This document shows, piece after piece, positions 54,286 through 64,000 of a stretch of DNA of 64,000 nt. The stretch is from Dipteris shenzhenensis (Eukaryota; Polypodiophyta; Polypodiopsida; Gleicheniales), in NCBI GenBank assembly GCA_047967505.1, contig CM106538.1; one strand, given 5' to 3'. Within the stretch, counting starts at the first letter, position 1, and each line of letters opens with the position of its first letter. The translations under genes and the position numbers were made by a program. The notes beneath the pieces are model-generated. The model saw only the letters and a list, made by a program, of their open reading frames with translations, ran no database searches and was not told the DNA's origin.

Positions 54286-56590
54286 ATGTCTTCATCTTCA
54301 ACAAGTAGCTCTAGTGAGGATGAATCCCTCCGTGTCCACTATCACGAAATGTGGTTGGAGCAAAAAATCAAATGTATGTGTGATCGATGTCAAGGAAACA
54401 TGTATCGTGCGCATAAGATTACACTCAATCACATCTCAAAGTATGGACAATGGGATGCGAGCGTAAACATGGTAAGTGTTAAAGAGTTAAGGTTGATTGA
54501 GATACCTATGAGTGTTCATATGTTTGAGTTATGATCCCGTTTTAATTTGATACAGGATGTAGTGCCACACCCGCATATGTTGCCCTATGCTTGTCGTGAG
54601 GAGGCGAAGCGTCGGCGATATGAGGTGGGATCTTCAGGAGGGAAAGTTATGGATGCATGGAGTGATGGTGATAGTAGCCCTCCGCCATCACCTCATGAAG
54701 CCGTGGAGGAGGAGGTGTTTGATGATATGGTGCGGGATTTATATGTCCATCAATCCGAAGGGAGGGATGATAGCATGGAGCAGGATGCGATCTTTTTACC
54801 GCAGCATCAACTCCACTATTTGAGGGGTGCACATTCTCTATTCTATGTGCCTCCCTTGAGTTACTAAACTTGGGATGGAGCAATGCAAGTTTGAATGCAT
54901 TACTCAAGTAAGCTTTAAAGTCTATTTTGCAAACATGATGAATTATGCTAGTGGGTCAATTACTCGAATGCTTTTCCTCATTTATGGTCTTCACGTGCAG
55001 GCTATTGTGTAAAATGCTTCCAAAGGAGAATAAATTACCGACCTCAAGAGATATAGCAAGGCAACATGTGACCTCTCTTAGAGGATTAGATTACAAGCGC
55101 ATCAATGCATGCGTCAACGATTGCGTTTTGTTTCGTGGACTACATAAGGATGCAAGAGAGTGCCCTACTTGTGGAGAGGCAAGATATAGAGCACATCTCA
55201 AAACTTTGGATGTGCCTCATAAGGTTCTGTGACATTTTCCCATAATTCCTCGCATCCAACATATGTTCAAGTGCAAATCCATTGCAGAGCTCATGTCATG
55301 GCATTCCTCCCATCGATCAACCGATGGCAAGTGGAGAACTCTCGCACACTCTCCTGCGTGGAAGCATATTGAAGACACATGGCCAAGCTTCAAGGAAGAA
55401 CCTAGGAGCTTGAGACTTTAGAGAACGCATAGGACTTTGAAGCTCATTTAGAACAAGCTGAGCACGACGCATTGGGGAAGGAAGACCCCCCGGGTATGGA
55501 CGGTGTGAACCATTTGGTCTCAAAAGCACCTCTTACAGTGTATGGCCAGTGATATTGGTGAATTATAATCTTCCACCCTCTATGGCTATAAAGAAAGGAC
55601 ATGTTATGTTGTCCCTTCTAATTCTAGGGAAACATAAAGTCAAAAATCTTGATGTTTATTTGGAGCCTTTGATTGACGAGCTAGAGATACTTTGGAGAGG
55701 TATCGAGGTGCATGATGTGAGCAGGCCTCCCTCATCACGAGACTTCAACTACAAAGCAGTTTTGATGTGGATGCTGCATGACTTCCCAGGCTATGGCGAG
55801 TGTTCAGGTAAGCATTGCACTTTTAATTATGAGTAGGCAACCGATGTGGCACCTTGAACTCACCTTCAACTCTTAATTGCATCTATTGTTCAGGTCTCAC
55901 TACATCGAGTTACCATGCATGTCCTATTTGTGGTCCTTTGCTAGTTGCCTCACGGGCAGATGCATTGAATAAGGTCATCTATGAGAATCACCATCGATTT
56001 CTCCCACCTGATCATCCTAGATATGTTGCCCCTTGGAATGAAGTCCTCCCACAATCACTCACTATGGGAGATTGGATGAGAATTTGGGACGGTTCCACGA
56101 CTCCTCCACCACTTGGCATGAGCCGGTAAGGGTTTGTAACTATTGTGTGCTATATTGGCTGGAAATAAAGATTGCTCGCTAACACCAGCTTTTGTTTAGA
56201 TACTCCATCTTTTATCGTTTACCATATTGGTCCCACCTCAAGATCAATCACCTGCTTGATCCCATGCATATCTTCAAGAATGTGGCATCTACCGTTTGGG
56301 AGCATTTGAATGGGACACGAGATTCCGTAGGCATAAGGGAGGATCTACGTACCACAGGGAGGATGCATGAAGCTTGGCCACAAGAGAGACCAAATGGGCG
56401 TGTTTTTGACCTTGTGCACCGTGGAGGTTATCAAAGCTAGAGATGGCGGCGGTGAAGCACGCTATTACTACAATTCGTACTCCCATTGGATGCATAAGGT
56501 GTTTGCAGGGGGCCTTTGCAAAGAGCAAGAAAAGAGGTGTAGAGCAATTATATGGCTTGAAATCTCATGATTGGCACAAGATGCTCCAAG
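54286..56590 (+). pseudogene. TNPD-like (Tnp2) transposase of CACTA B, truncated
   Basis: Exon 1 (54,286-54,471, donor GTAAGTG) encodes MSSSSTSSSSEDES and CMCDRC. Exon 2 starts at 54,556 and carries an acidic region. The Tnp2 core follows: DYKRINACVNDCVLFRGL and CPTCG (55,080-55,180), HFPIIPRIQHMFKCKSIAEL, WPVILVNYNLPP (55,540), MLHDFPGYGEC (to 55,805), SYHACPICGP (55,905) and INHLLDPMHIFKNVASTVW (56,240-56,300). Stops and frameshifts occur, for example TGA at 55,229-55,231 where A has Arg. A stretch at about 55,415-55,495 does not align with A and resembles a piece of the DUF4218 tail. The gene ends after the SHDWHK equivalent with no DUF4218 block, so the 3' half is missing. Confidence 0.72.
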
Positions 56591-57245
56591 TATAGTATTT
56601 TATGTGCATAATATCTTTTTCCTTTCAAATTTGTGAGTGAATTTTTGGAGTGTACTCTTCTATGATTTGGATTCTCACATGATTTGGATTAGAGGGGTTT
56701 CCTCCTTATGCATTGTTCATTTTTGTAAGATGCAGTGACTAGGTGCATACAACCCTCCATCTCCTTGTAGGCTATTAATTTCCTAATTTAATAGCCTTCC
56801 CAATCTTGCACTTCCACAATGATCACTTGGTTGATTGAAGTATTCTGCAGTGATGGCGATTGTTGATAATGGGATTTCATGGGTCTTGTATATGTAGGAT
56901 TCATTGCTTAAGCACCCTACTCATTGAAAGCATTAGGGGATGCTGGAAATGCTAGAATTTGCCTTGATAAGGACATTTATATCATTGGTATGGACATGTG
57001 GGCTAGTCTAGATTCATTTTAGTTATTTTATACTTGTCATGTTATGTGATACTATGGGTAATACATAAACCCAGTGGTCACTTGGTGTACTATCACTCAT
57101 TGTATTCATTCCTCTTATCCATTCAGTACACATTCTTGGTTCTCTCATGCTTTGCAGAAAAATCAGTCTTAGATGGGCAAAATCCACCCTCTAGGAAGCT
57201 AGTGGATCAGCCCACTCTTGGCAGGACACGCGGTACCACAGGTTG
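56591..57245. other. Unassigned DNA right of CACTA B
   Basis: No supportable gene. After an acceptor-like TTTGCAG (near 57,160) a short frame reads KSVLDGQNPPSRKLVDQP and stops at 57,246; it could be a last exon of something, but I cannot link it. Confidence 0.35.
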
Positions 57246-57249
57246 AGGA

Positions 57250-57435
57250 ACAAAGGGTTTAGGGGGAGCATAGGAGCAGGAGAGGAAGAAGGTCTAAGAG
57301 CATGGGGGAAAGAAGAGAGAGCAGGGAGGAGGAGGAGGGAGGACGAGGAGAGAGGAGGAGGAGGAGGAGGAAGGAAGAGAAGGAGGAGGGAGGAGGAGGA
57401 GGAAGGAGGAGGGAGGAGGAGAGGGAGATTACAAA
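57250..57435. repeat. GGA/GAG-rich tract
   Basis: Purine-only microsatellite-like sequence (GGAGGAGGAGG, GGAAGAGAAGG). Frames here are artefacts. Confidence 0.9.
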
Positions 57436-57439
57436 TGTA

Positions 57440-57650
57440 GATTTTTTGTAGCGAAAATGTAAAGGTATCCCCACATGTAGCACACGCCTTATGTGGAGGT
57501 GCAAAAATGTGAAGGTTCCCGACATGTAGCGCATGCCTTATGTGGGCACATAAGGCTTGAGCCTAATGTAGGGGTGGCAAAATGTGAAGGTGCCCCCAAA
57601 TGTGGCATATTTGGGCACATAAAGCTTGAGCATTATGTGGGGGCTCAGCT
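57440..57650. repeat. Short degenerate tandem repeats
   Basis: Phrases ATGTAGCRCAYGCCTTATGTGG, GCAAAATGTGAAGGT and GGGCACATAARGCTTGAGC recur three times in about 200 bp. An A-run at 57,745 follows. Possibly the tail of a retroposon or a subterminal repeat block. Confidence 0.6.
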
Positions 57651-58080
57651 TATGAAGATAAGGCAAATCCCTTATGTTGAGAAGACTTTAGTTTTCTCCC
57701 TCCAAAACTTTAAACAACTCCCTCTTGAAAACTTTTGATTAAAAAAAAAAAAAAAACTCTCCACTCCCTATCTCCCCTCCCTTTCTACCTCACCACTTGG
57801 CTCTCCCCTCCTCTCCCACGTTGAGCTACATCCTATTTTTGGCCTGCCCTCGGGGTTGCCTTAGCACCCATTAGGTTTTGGCAAAGCAGAAATTCACGAA
57901 TTTTTGTGGTGGGAAAAATGGGTTTCTTTGAAATTCCACATGTGATTGTCTAATTCGCAATGCATTTGCCATGTGTCCAGTTGGTGAGTGCCATTGTTCG
58001 TTTGCATTCATGCCACGTGTCCGTTTCTCTTTGAATGCATAGATACATGCAACGTTTGCTTTGTTTTGTTTTGGTCATTC

Positions 58081-58565
58081 TTTCGCCGATGATCTCGCTG
58101 TCTTTCTCTAGGCGTTGATGTCGTCTTCTTTGTGCCTCGCATCTCCATTGTAGCGGATGGATATGAATTGCCTTCTGTGCTGTCTTGGAGAAATTTGCAT
58201 GTTTGAGAATGTTCCAGGTCGCCTTTTGTACTGTCTTGGAGAAATTTGCAAGTCTGAGAATGTTCTAGGTCGGTCTCCAGATTGAATGCTGACGGCGCGT
58301 TCTTATTTCATCAAATTGATTCTTGTTGTTTTGCAAAATAATTTCGTTCTTCCGCCGATGATCTCGTCGTCTTTCTCTAGGTTTTGATGCCGTCTTCTTT
58401 GCGCATCGCGTCTTCTATTATAGCGGATGGATACGAATTACGTTCTATGCTGTCTTGGAGAAATTTGCAGGTCGGAGAATGTTCCAGGTCGATCTTCGGA
58501 TTAAATGCTGATGGCGTGTTCTTATTTCATCGAATTGATTCTTGTTGTTTTGCAAATTGATTGCT
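58081..58565. repeat. Tandem duplication (about 215-270 bp units)
   Basis: CGCCGATGATCTCG and TCTTTCTCTAGG open two units at 58,081 and 58,351. Both contain TAGCGGATGGATA, CTGTCTTGGAGAAATTTGCA and TGATTCTTGTTGTTTTGCAAA. The first unit also has an internal repeat of about 57 bp around the CTGTCTTGGAGAAA phrase. Confidence 0.85.
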
Positions 58566-58605
58566 AGAGGATTATTCGTTGCCTAGGAATGGTTGTTGCT
58601 GCTAA

Positions 58606-60519
58606 ATGAAAATCAATGATTACCAGCAGGTAGCTGAGGGAATTCGGCGCCATAACTCTGCAAATCTTCGTCTAGATTTGGAACTGTTGACGACGTGCAC
58701 TGCCCTTGCCTCCACAATTTCTATAAAGAGAAGGGTTTGTTTGAAGGAACGTATTCTTCTTCTTCTAATTTTGCGAACGATTACTTCTATGGAGGCCTCA
58801 ACATAATCTATAGACACTGATAGCTGTGCCTTCGTCAAAGGTACCTGTGGATTTTCCTTGTCTACCAAGGATCATGCATTGTTTTCTGTGTTTTTTCCTT
58901 CCTTTCACTCTTATTGACGCTTCGTAATGCTTGGTTTTGTTGGCAGGTCTTGCCAAAGTTTGTCCTCAGTTTGCTCATGACTCTGTTACCCCGCCTTTGA
59001 AGAAAGATCTTGGCAAGGAAGTGGAGAAAGAAGTGATCAAGAATTCGAGCGTCAAAGAAGAATAAACACGATCGCTTTTTATATTGTCATTCTATTTTCA
59101 CTTGTGGTTCTGGACGCATTTCATCTTTCGTTTGTTCAAATCAGTCTTCTTCAAATATCGTTCTGGCTCTTCCTAAACGTTTTACCTGTCTAGCTTTTGT
59201 TTGGAAGTACGATTTCCCACATATGCAGACTTGTTCAGCTTTGGCGAACTTTGTATAATTTGATGTCCTATTTCAAATTCCATAAACAGTGAGTATCATC
59301 CATCGTTATAAGCTTTCGAACCTCTTCCAAGCTGACGCCTTCCAAAGTAGAGATTTCGAGTTTACGAGCTACTAGGTCGCAGAGAATACAATGCTTTATA
59401 CACGTGTTGTTTTTTACTTTAACGTTTGGACTAGTTCTTCTTAGATTTACTGTGCGATTACATAATGAAAGATGGAAGTAGATAGCACTTGACGCCTTCC
59501 AAAGCAGATAGTATCTGATGCCTTCCAAATAGTACAACTTTTGCAATTCTTCTGTAGGATTGAATTTAAACCGTATGTAGTTTTCCAACGTTACTCTGTT
59601 ACGTTGATACATAATCGAAAGTAGATTCAGCTGACTTCTTCCAACCTAGCAATTGCACCCGTTTATTAATACTTCTGTAGAATCGAAATTGGTAATACTT
59701 ATGTAATTTTTGAAGCTTTACATTACTAGTCATCTTTCTGTAGTTTTACAAGGTTGCTGTTACTATCATGTCCTCATTTTAGCTTTGCTGCATTTGTTTA
59801 CTATGTGTCTGTCGCTTCATTGTCTAGCATTAACTAGTCTAACACAGGTACAACATGGACACCATCAACCAATAGAAATCTGTTATACAATTGCAGTAGT
59901 GTATTTGTATAGCGGCAATGTATGTTGTTTCAGCGTAGTTAGTTTCTTCATTTATCGCAGCAATGTCATTTTGGATAAATAATTTCGTAGGTTACAAAAC
60001 TGTTACATTTTAATTATTTAGATTGATATGCAATTGTTCTTATTGTAGACAATATATTGTTTTGAAGGTGGTGCTGCACTATCCATATGCTCGTCTGTTG
60101 AGAAAGCAACATCTCCACCTTCTCCAAAATCAAACTTTCTACTTGCTTCTCCAAGTAGACCTCCAAAAGAAAACCTTTTGAAGAACTGCCCGATAAAGAA
60201 AAGCCCACGTCGTTCCTTGAAGAGTTCTTTTCAAGACGTGGCACAAGAGGCTTATGCACAAGGTAAATCTAATTGTCATTTTTTGAATGTCATCTTTCCA
60301 ATATTAATTTTGATTCGCTTTTCATTTTTTGTGTTTAATTCAGTGAAAAAGTACGGCGTTATCTGGAGTATGTTAATTTTAAAACGACAATCACCTCTCG
60401 TGTCCAGCGATGTTCCAAAACTAAGAAGTTGTGCAATGTGGAGAATAGAAAAGTGGAACCCAAAGAAGGCACAATTGAAATAATAAACATAGACTCTGAT
60501 TGATAATGAAATGTTATTT
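58606..60519 (+). pseudogene. Possible split gene remnant, unknown product
   Basis: Candidate exons on the plus strand: 58,606-58,844 (MKINDYQQVAEGIRRHNS; TAA after MEAST), 58,947-59,065 after TTGGCAG (LAKVCPQFAHDSVTPPL, ending VKEE), about 60,070-60,261 (rich in Lys and Pro) and 60,345-60,519 after TTAATTCAG. Across the last junction one frame gives KPTSFLEEFFSRRGTRG, then EKVRRYLEYVNFK, and ends EPKEGTIEIINIDSD. The ending IEIINIDSD looks like a SUMO-interaction motif. Stops interrupt this frame upstream and another frame is also open, so the exon model is uncertain. 59,066-60,060 holds nothing I can call. Confidence 0.3.
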
Positions 60520-60842
60520 GCTTCAACTATCATTAAAAACTTCTTTGAACGAAATGTTTGCATTGTTTACCTCCTGCTAAGTACCTTCGTTGTTAGTGAA
60601 CTTCAATTTTGTTATGGCAATGGATTTAAAAAAATTGCTCAAATCAAAAAAATTGGTTCCAAATGTGGACTTTAGCTTAAGTAACCCCTCAAACACAAAT
60701 GTGTTTGACTTCCATATTAAGTTTCTATCCTACCCTATCTTATGATCAATTACTTCTAAGCATTTTTGAAAATATCTCCTCAGACAATCAAATAAATTGT
60801 GCAACATGGCATATACTTCAAAGAATTCTTATGGGCTGAACT

Positions 60843-62295
60843 TTGAAAGTGGAGAAAATTAGTGATCTACTTCAATACTCTTCCACTTCACGTGCGATAG
60901 TAGTAGACATTGTAAAATGTACTCATGAAAAATTTGGAACAAGTTTCACTTTGTATTTCTTTGATGGGATAAAACTTTCAAAGAAAGTAATAATAGGAAA
61001 ATCTAAAGGTATCAATTTGAAGACATTATTACTAGATGAGTCAAAAGAACCATCCTTAGTTATTCCATTGATTCATTTGGAAGATAAAAGAACGTACAAC
61101 ATGTGAAATGAAGAAGATAACAAACTATTGGAAAAACTACTTTGGTGAAAATCCAACATTGTGTGCAAAGGACATTGCAAATTTATTTAAGAATAGCAAA
61201 ATCCAATGTCCTTACACTATGCAAAGTATTGCCAACAAAATTTACAACCTCAAAAAACTTGTACTTAAAGAAAACAATGAGTTATAACAATGCCAAGTGC
61301 AAATAGATAAATCAAATAAGAAGAGAAAAAGAAGAGTAACCTCAAAAGCTGAAAAATATTCTAAGAAAATCCAAGATTTGCATGCATATGTTGTGGAACA
61401 TTAACATTTCGTGCAAAAATGAGCAAATTAAAGCAGTATATGAGGATTTTCATAGAAACAAATGGAATAAATATTGCAAAATGCAACTCAATAGACAAAT
61501 TTATGTGCCTGCCATGCTATAAAGACATTAAAAATCTACAAATTCCAACAATGTGCATCAAAAATTTGAAAATGGTGCCTATCGTACCCTACACTAATGG
61601 TTTGAATGATATTGAAGCATGCTTAGTCTCTATTCGAATACCTTTTGCTCAAATTGGTGAACTAACTTACGAAGGACAATTTGGATTGCATGGAAGTGTT
61701 GTGAATGTTTTTGCAGATGTAGGGAGAGTGCAACGAGTGCTACCACGATTCCTAAGTGAGAACGATACTATTACAATTGCAATGAAATGCAAATTTTCTT
61801 ACAAACATAGTTACATGAGTGGAGTTATTCGACCAACATTCGAATGGTTGCACTCAAAGAATTGTTAGAAACTCCATTGTACAAAGAAAACAATGTATTT
61901 ATAAATACACTTTGGGAAGAACATGTAAAAAGAATCCAATGTAAAGACACATTAGATGACGAGACAAACTTCGAAGACAATGCCACAATTGGAGAGGACA
62001 TTCAAACAGACACTTCAGTACATGGAATCTATACAAGTCAACAAGTTGTTGATTTTGAAAACAAATAATTGCAATTGTTCCATCCGAAGGCTTTTCCCCA
62101 GTTAGCATTTTCAAAGACAAATATTGCGAAGAGTTGGCATCCCCCAAGCTCTTTTTTGGTAATCGCAGAAACTACAGCATTCCTGAAAGAACTAGCTATC
62201 AAGCAGTTGCTCGTTGGGAACTAACAAACATAGACAGACGTGACAACCTCTTTTTCAAGACAATGAAAATCTTGATTTGGCAAATCTTATCCTCT
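60843..62295 (+). pseudogene. Helitron-like Rep/helicase protein, N-terminal remnant
   Basis: Collinear frames give a leader (60,843-61,106), a Lys-rich segment with NYWKNYFGENPTLCAKDIA (61,109-61,287), then at 61,419-61,868 CLPCYKDIKNLQIPTMC followed by SIRIPFAQIGELTYEGQFGL, HGSVVNVFADVGRVQRVLPR and a PTF...LKELLETPLYKE segment. This matches the DUF6570-type region near the N-terminus of many plant Helitron proteins. At 62,134-62,270 LFFGNRRNYS and ELTNIDRRDNLFF resemble the start of the Helitron_like_N domain (LFP...NRR block). The Rep HUH motifs and helicase are absent because CACTA C interrupts at 62,296. Frameshifts near 61,850 and 62,070 and stops show decay. Confidence 0.6.
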
Positions 62296-62310
62296 CACAA
62301 CAAGACAAAG

Positions 62311-62560
62311 CACCCATAGACGCGCGCACAGACGCATTTCATGAACTAAATAAAAAACTTACGGGCGCGTCTATTTGCGCGTCAGGAGACCCGCGTCTAT
62401 TAGCGCGTTTATATATCATACTTACGCGCGTATAGACGCGCTCATACACGCGTAAATAGACGCGCAAATAAACGCTTTGATAGACGCACGTATAGACGCA
62501 AATCGAACAGACAGACGCGAATATAAACGCGTTTGTAAACGCACTGATAGACGCGCCTTT
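62311..62560. repeat. Subterminal repeats of CACTA C
   Basis: About 15 copies of TAGACGCG, CGCGTCTA and AAACGCG in about 250 bp, followed by an A-run (62,564-62,582). Less diverged than the equivalent block in B. Confidence 0.8.
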
Positions 62561-62916
62561 AAAAAAAAAAAAAAAAAAAAAAGAATACTGTGTATGTTGT
62601 GTATGCTATATAGTTACAAGAATCCCATATCCACATTCTGTAATTCAATTCTTACAGCCAACCTCATTTTAATTACAATTCCAAATAAAATATTACAACT
62701 CCAAAACGCAATAAAATTGAAAGCTCAAAAAGTGCTTGTATATACATATAGCACGAAGCTAAGCCACGTCATGTGGCTCCAAGTACAAAAAATAAGGAAG
62801 CTAAGCCATGTCATGTGGCTTCAAGTACAAAAAATAAGAGGAGTCTATATACAAGAGGCACGAAGCCAAGCCAATGGCTTTAAGTACAAAAAAGAATAGT
62901 AGCACTACTTCTACGA

Positions 62917-64000
62917 CTAATCCTCGCTGCCTTCCACGCTCCCTTCTGCGCTGCCTTCTGCGCTCCCTTCTGCACCTCCTTCCTCGTCTTCCTCGTCGTC
63001 TTGTGCAGGGGCGCCCTGTAAACAAGGGACAACATATATCAATGTATGAAAAATCAAATCTTTACTTATAATTTTGGCATTATTTAATTACTTTCAAATA
63101 CCTGGGGGGCCTGTCCAGTCGCTCGGGTATACTGCTCCTCAGTAATCAACCCGTCATCATAGAAGTGCCTCCATGTATCTCCTCTGCGATGGTGGCGGTG
63201 GTAGGCTGTCTCCATTGGAGTAGGGTATCTGCCCACGATCTCAAGCTGCATAACCGCGATACACTTTGTGGAGGGATTAGTACAAAGAAACAACCAACCT
63301 CCTAATAAACTACATAAGCAATATAATTTGAGATCGATACTTACAAATTGGGCCTCCCATGATTCAACACCCCCTGCTCCAAAATGCGCGCTCCCATACT
63401 CCTCCATCTGGATCCTCCGTGCCTCCACGTGTTGCAGACTGGGCTCCTCCCTCGCTGACTTCATTGCCTTCTTCCACTCACGCTTCTGAGTGGTGTGGGG
63501 CGGGCCCCTTGGAGGTTGACCTGCCTCAAGTCTGGCAAGCTCCGCTAGTGCCTGCCTCTTAAGGGAAGATCTTTTATTGCTAAGTATCGTAACAATCTTT
63601 GACTTCCCCCATTTATCTGTGAACTGGCGATTGGGGGGGGTAGGATACCTAGAGCGAACAGTAGCGAGGGTCTCATCAGCCAATCTCTTTGGGTGGTCTT
63701 TATAGTGGATAAAGCAATCTCTGTAATTGTTAGCAATTACAGACTGCATGAAGGCCATTACATCCTTCCCCCGCGCATCCATCAAGATGCCTCCTGTCTG
63801 GGTGATGTCATAATAAATCGTACCATCACCCAGAGGCACGTCTAAATCATCGGAATCATCATCCTCGGCCTCACCGCCACATGGCCCAAAGCACTGTGCC
63901 ATGCATCCGCCACCGCTCTCCCTGCTACTACGCCTGCCACCCTGTCGTGTCGAGCTCGTACGCTGGCCACTCGTAGCTGGGGACTGCGCGGGACTACGCT
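62917..64000 (-). CDS. TNPA-like protein of CACTA C (5' end outside window)
   Basis: Exons 63,345-64,000+, 63,102-63,245 and 62,917-63,015, each with GT donor and AG acceptor. Exon 1 is open to the window edge: Ser/Thr/Gln/Arg-rich (GQRTSSTRQGGRRSS), then acidic, then GDGTIYYDITQTGG, YPTPPNRQFTDKWGKSK, PPRGPPHTTQKREWKKAM and SAHFGAGGVESWEAQF. Exon 2 has RYPTPMETAYHRHHRRGD and ITEEQYTRATGQ. Exon 3 is a low-complexity acidic tail (EEDEEGGAEGSAEGS repeats). This Transposase_24-like core binds element ends in En/Spm. No stop or frameshift is visible, unlike A and B. The true start is likely upstream of the window edge; an internal Met lies at 63,902. Confidence 0.8.

Larger units (their letters stand above)
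46528..56590. mobile_element. CACTA-type element B (right end not found)
   Basis: Left end CACAACAAGACAAAG matches the left end of element C and resembles CACTACAAG of A. It is followed by subterminal TAGACGCG repeats, a minus-strand TNPA gene and a plus-strand TNPD gene, the same layout as A. Copia 2 is inserted at 47,118-52,940. The TNPD reading stops after SHDWHK-like text near 56,585, without the DUF4218 and DUF4216 blocks present in A, and no mirror of the left end was found to 62,295. The element is probably truncated on the right; 56,590 is the limit of recognised coding, not a true end. Confidence 0.65.
62296..64000. mobile_element. CACTA-type element C (left part; runs off the window)
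   Basis: Starts CACAACAAGACAAAG, the same end as element B. The region is collinear with B (46,528-47,117 joined to 52,946-54,280) through subterminal repeats, a TATAGCACGAAGCTAAGCCA segment and the TNPA gene. It interrupts the Helitron-like frame. The right end and any target duplication are outside the window. Its TNPA frame is open throughout, so it may be younger or less decayed than B. Confidence 0.7.

Noticed and set aside
1-64000. tRNA, rRNA or other structural RNA genes
   Set aside because: None was recognised by eye; only the tRNA-complementary primer sites of the copia elements were found.

Overview
This window is repeat-dominated nuclear DNA of a land plant. It holds intron-bearing, divergently transcribed CACTA (En/Spm-type) genes, two Ty1/copia retrotransposons primed by initiator tRNA-Met, a Helitron-like fragment, a decayed plant-type receptor-like kinase and long microsatellites. 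No intact ordinary host gene is evident. A seed-free plant such as a fern is my guess from the general style of the elements; I cannot prove it here.

Layout. 1-6,632: flanking DNA with two unassigned ORF remnants and a kinase pseudogene. 6,633-42,572: a CACTA element (A) of about 35.9 kb with CACTA ends, a 3-bp target duplication (AAA), palindromic 16-bp repeats in three clusters, a TNPA-like gene on the minus strand and a TNPD-like gene on the plus strand. Inside A's TNPA intron lies a GA/palindrome array, and inside that array a second, unrelated DNA transposon of 19,821 bp (10,177-29,997; 26-bp terminal inverted repeats; GAGG target duplication). That element carries a DDE-type transposase resembling DUF7869 proteins on the plus strand. 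On the minus strand it carries a large gene with a DGQH-motif region followed by three tandem Ulp1/C48-type cysteine protease modules. A 3.7-kb pyrimidine-rich tract separates the two gene blocks. A solo LTR (18,909-19,574) has landed in the DGQH gene. A copia element (32,217-38,120) has landed in exon 2 of A's TNPD.

42,573-46,527: flanking DNA with a (GT)n tract and a decayed coding remnant. 46,528 to about 56,590: CACTA element B, with its own divergent TNPA/TNPD genes and a second copia copy (47,118-52,940) inserted between B's left subterminal repeats and its TNPA gene. 56,591-60,842: GA tract, short repeats, a tandem duplication and a possible split gene remnant. 60,843-62,295: Helitron-like N-terminal coding remnant, cut by a third CACTA element C (62,296 to beyond 64,000), a close relative of B that preserves the site copia 2 occupies in B.

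The nesting gives a partial order. A is older than the 19.8-kb element and copia 1; the 19.8-kb element is older than the solo LTR; B is older than copia 2; the Helitron-like gene is older than C. LTR pairs differ by only 1 of 173 and 2 of 171 bases, so both copia insertions are young. Most coding regions carry premature stops of the CAG-to-TAG or CGA-to-TGA kind, consistent with cytosine methylation and deamination in silenced DNA. All positions and motifs were read by eye; family names come from motif recognition, not from a database search.
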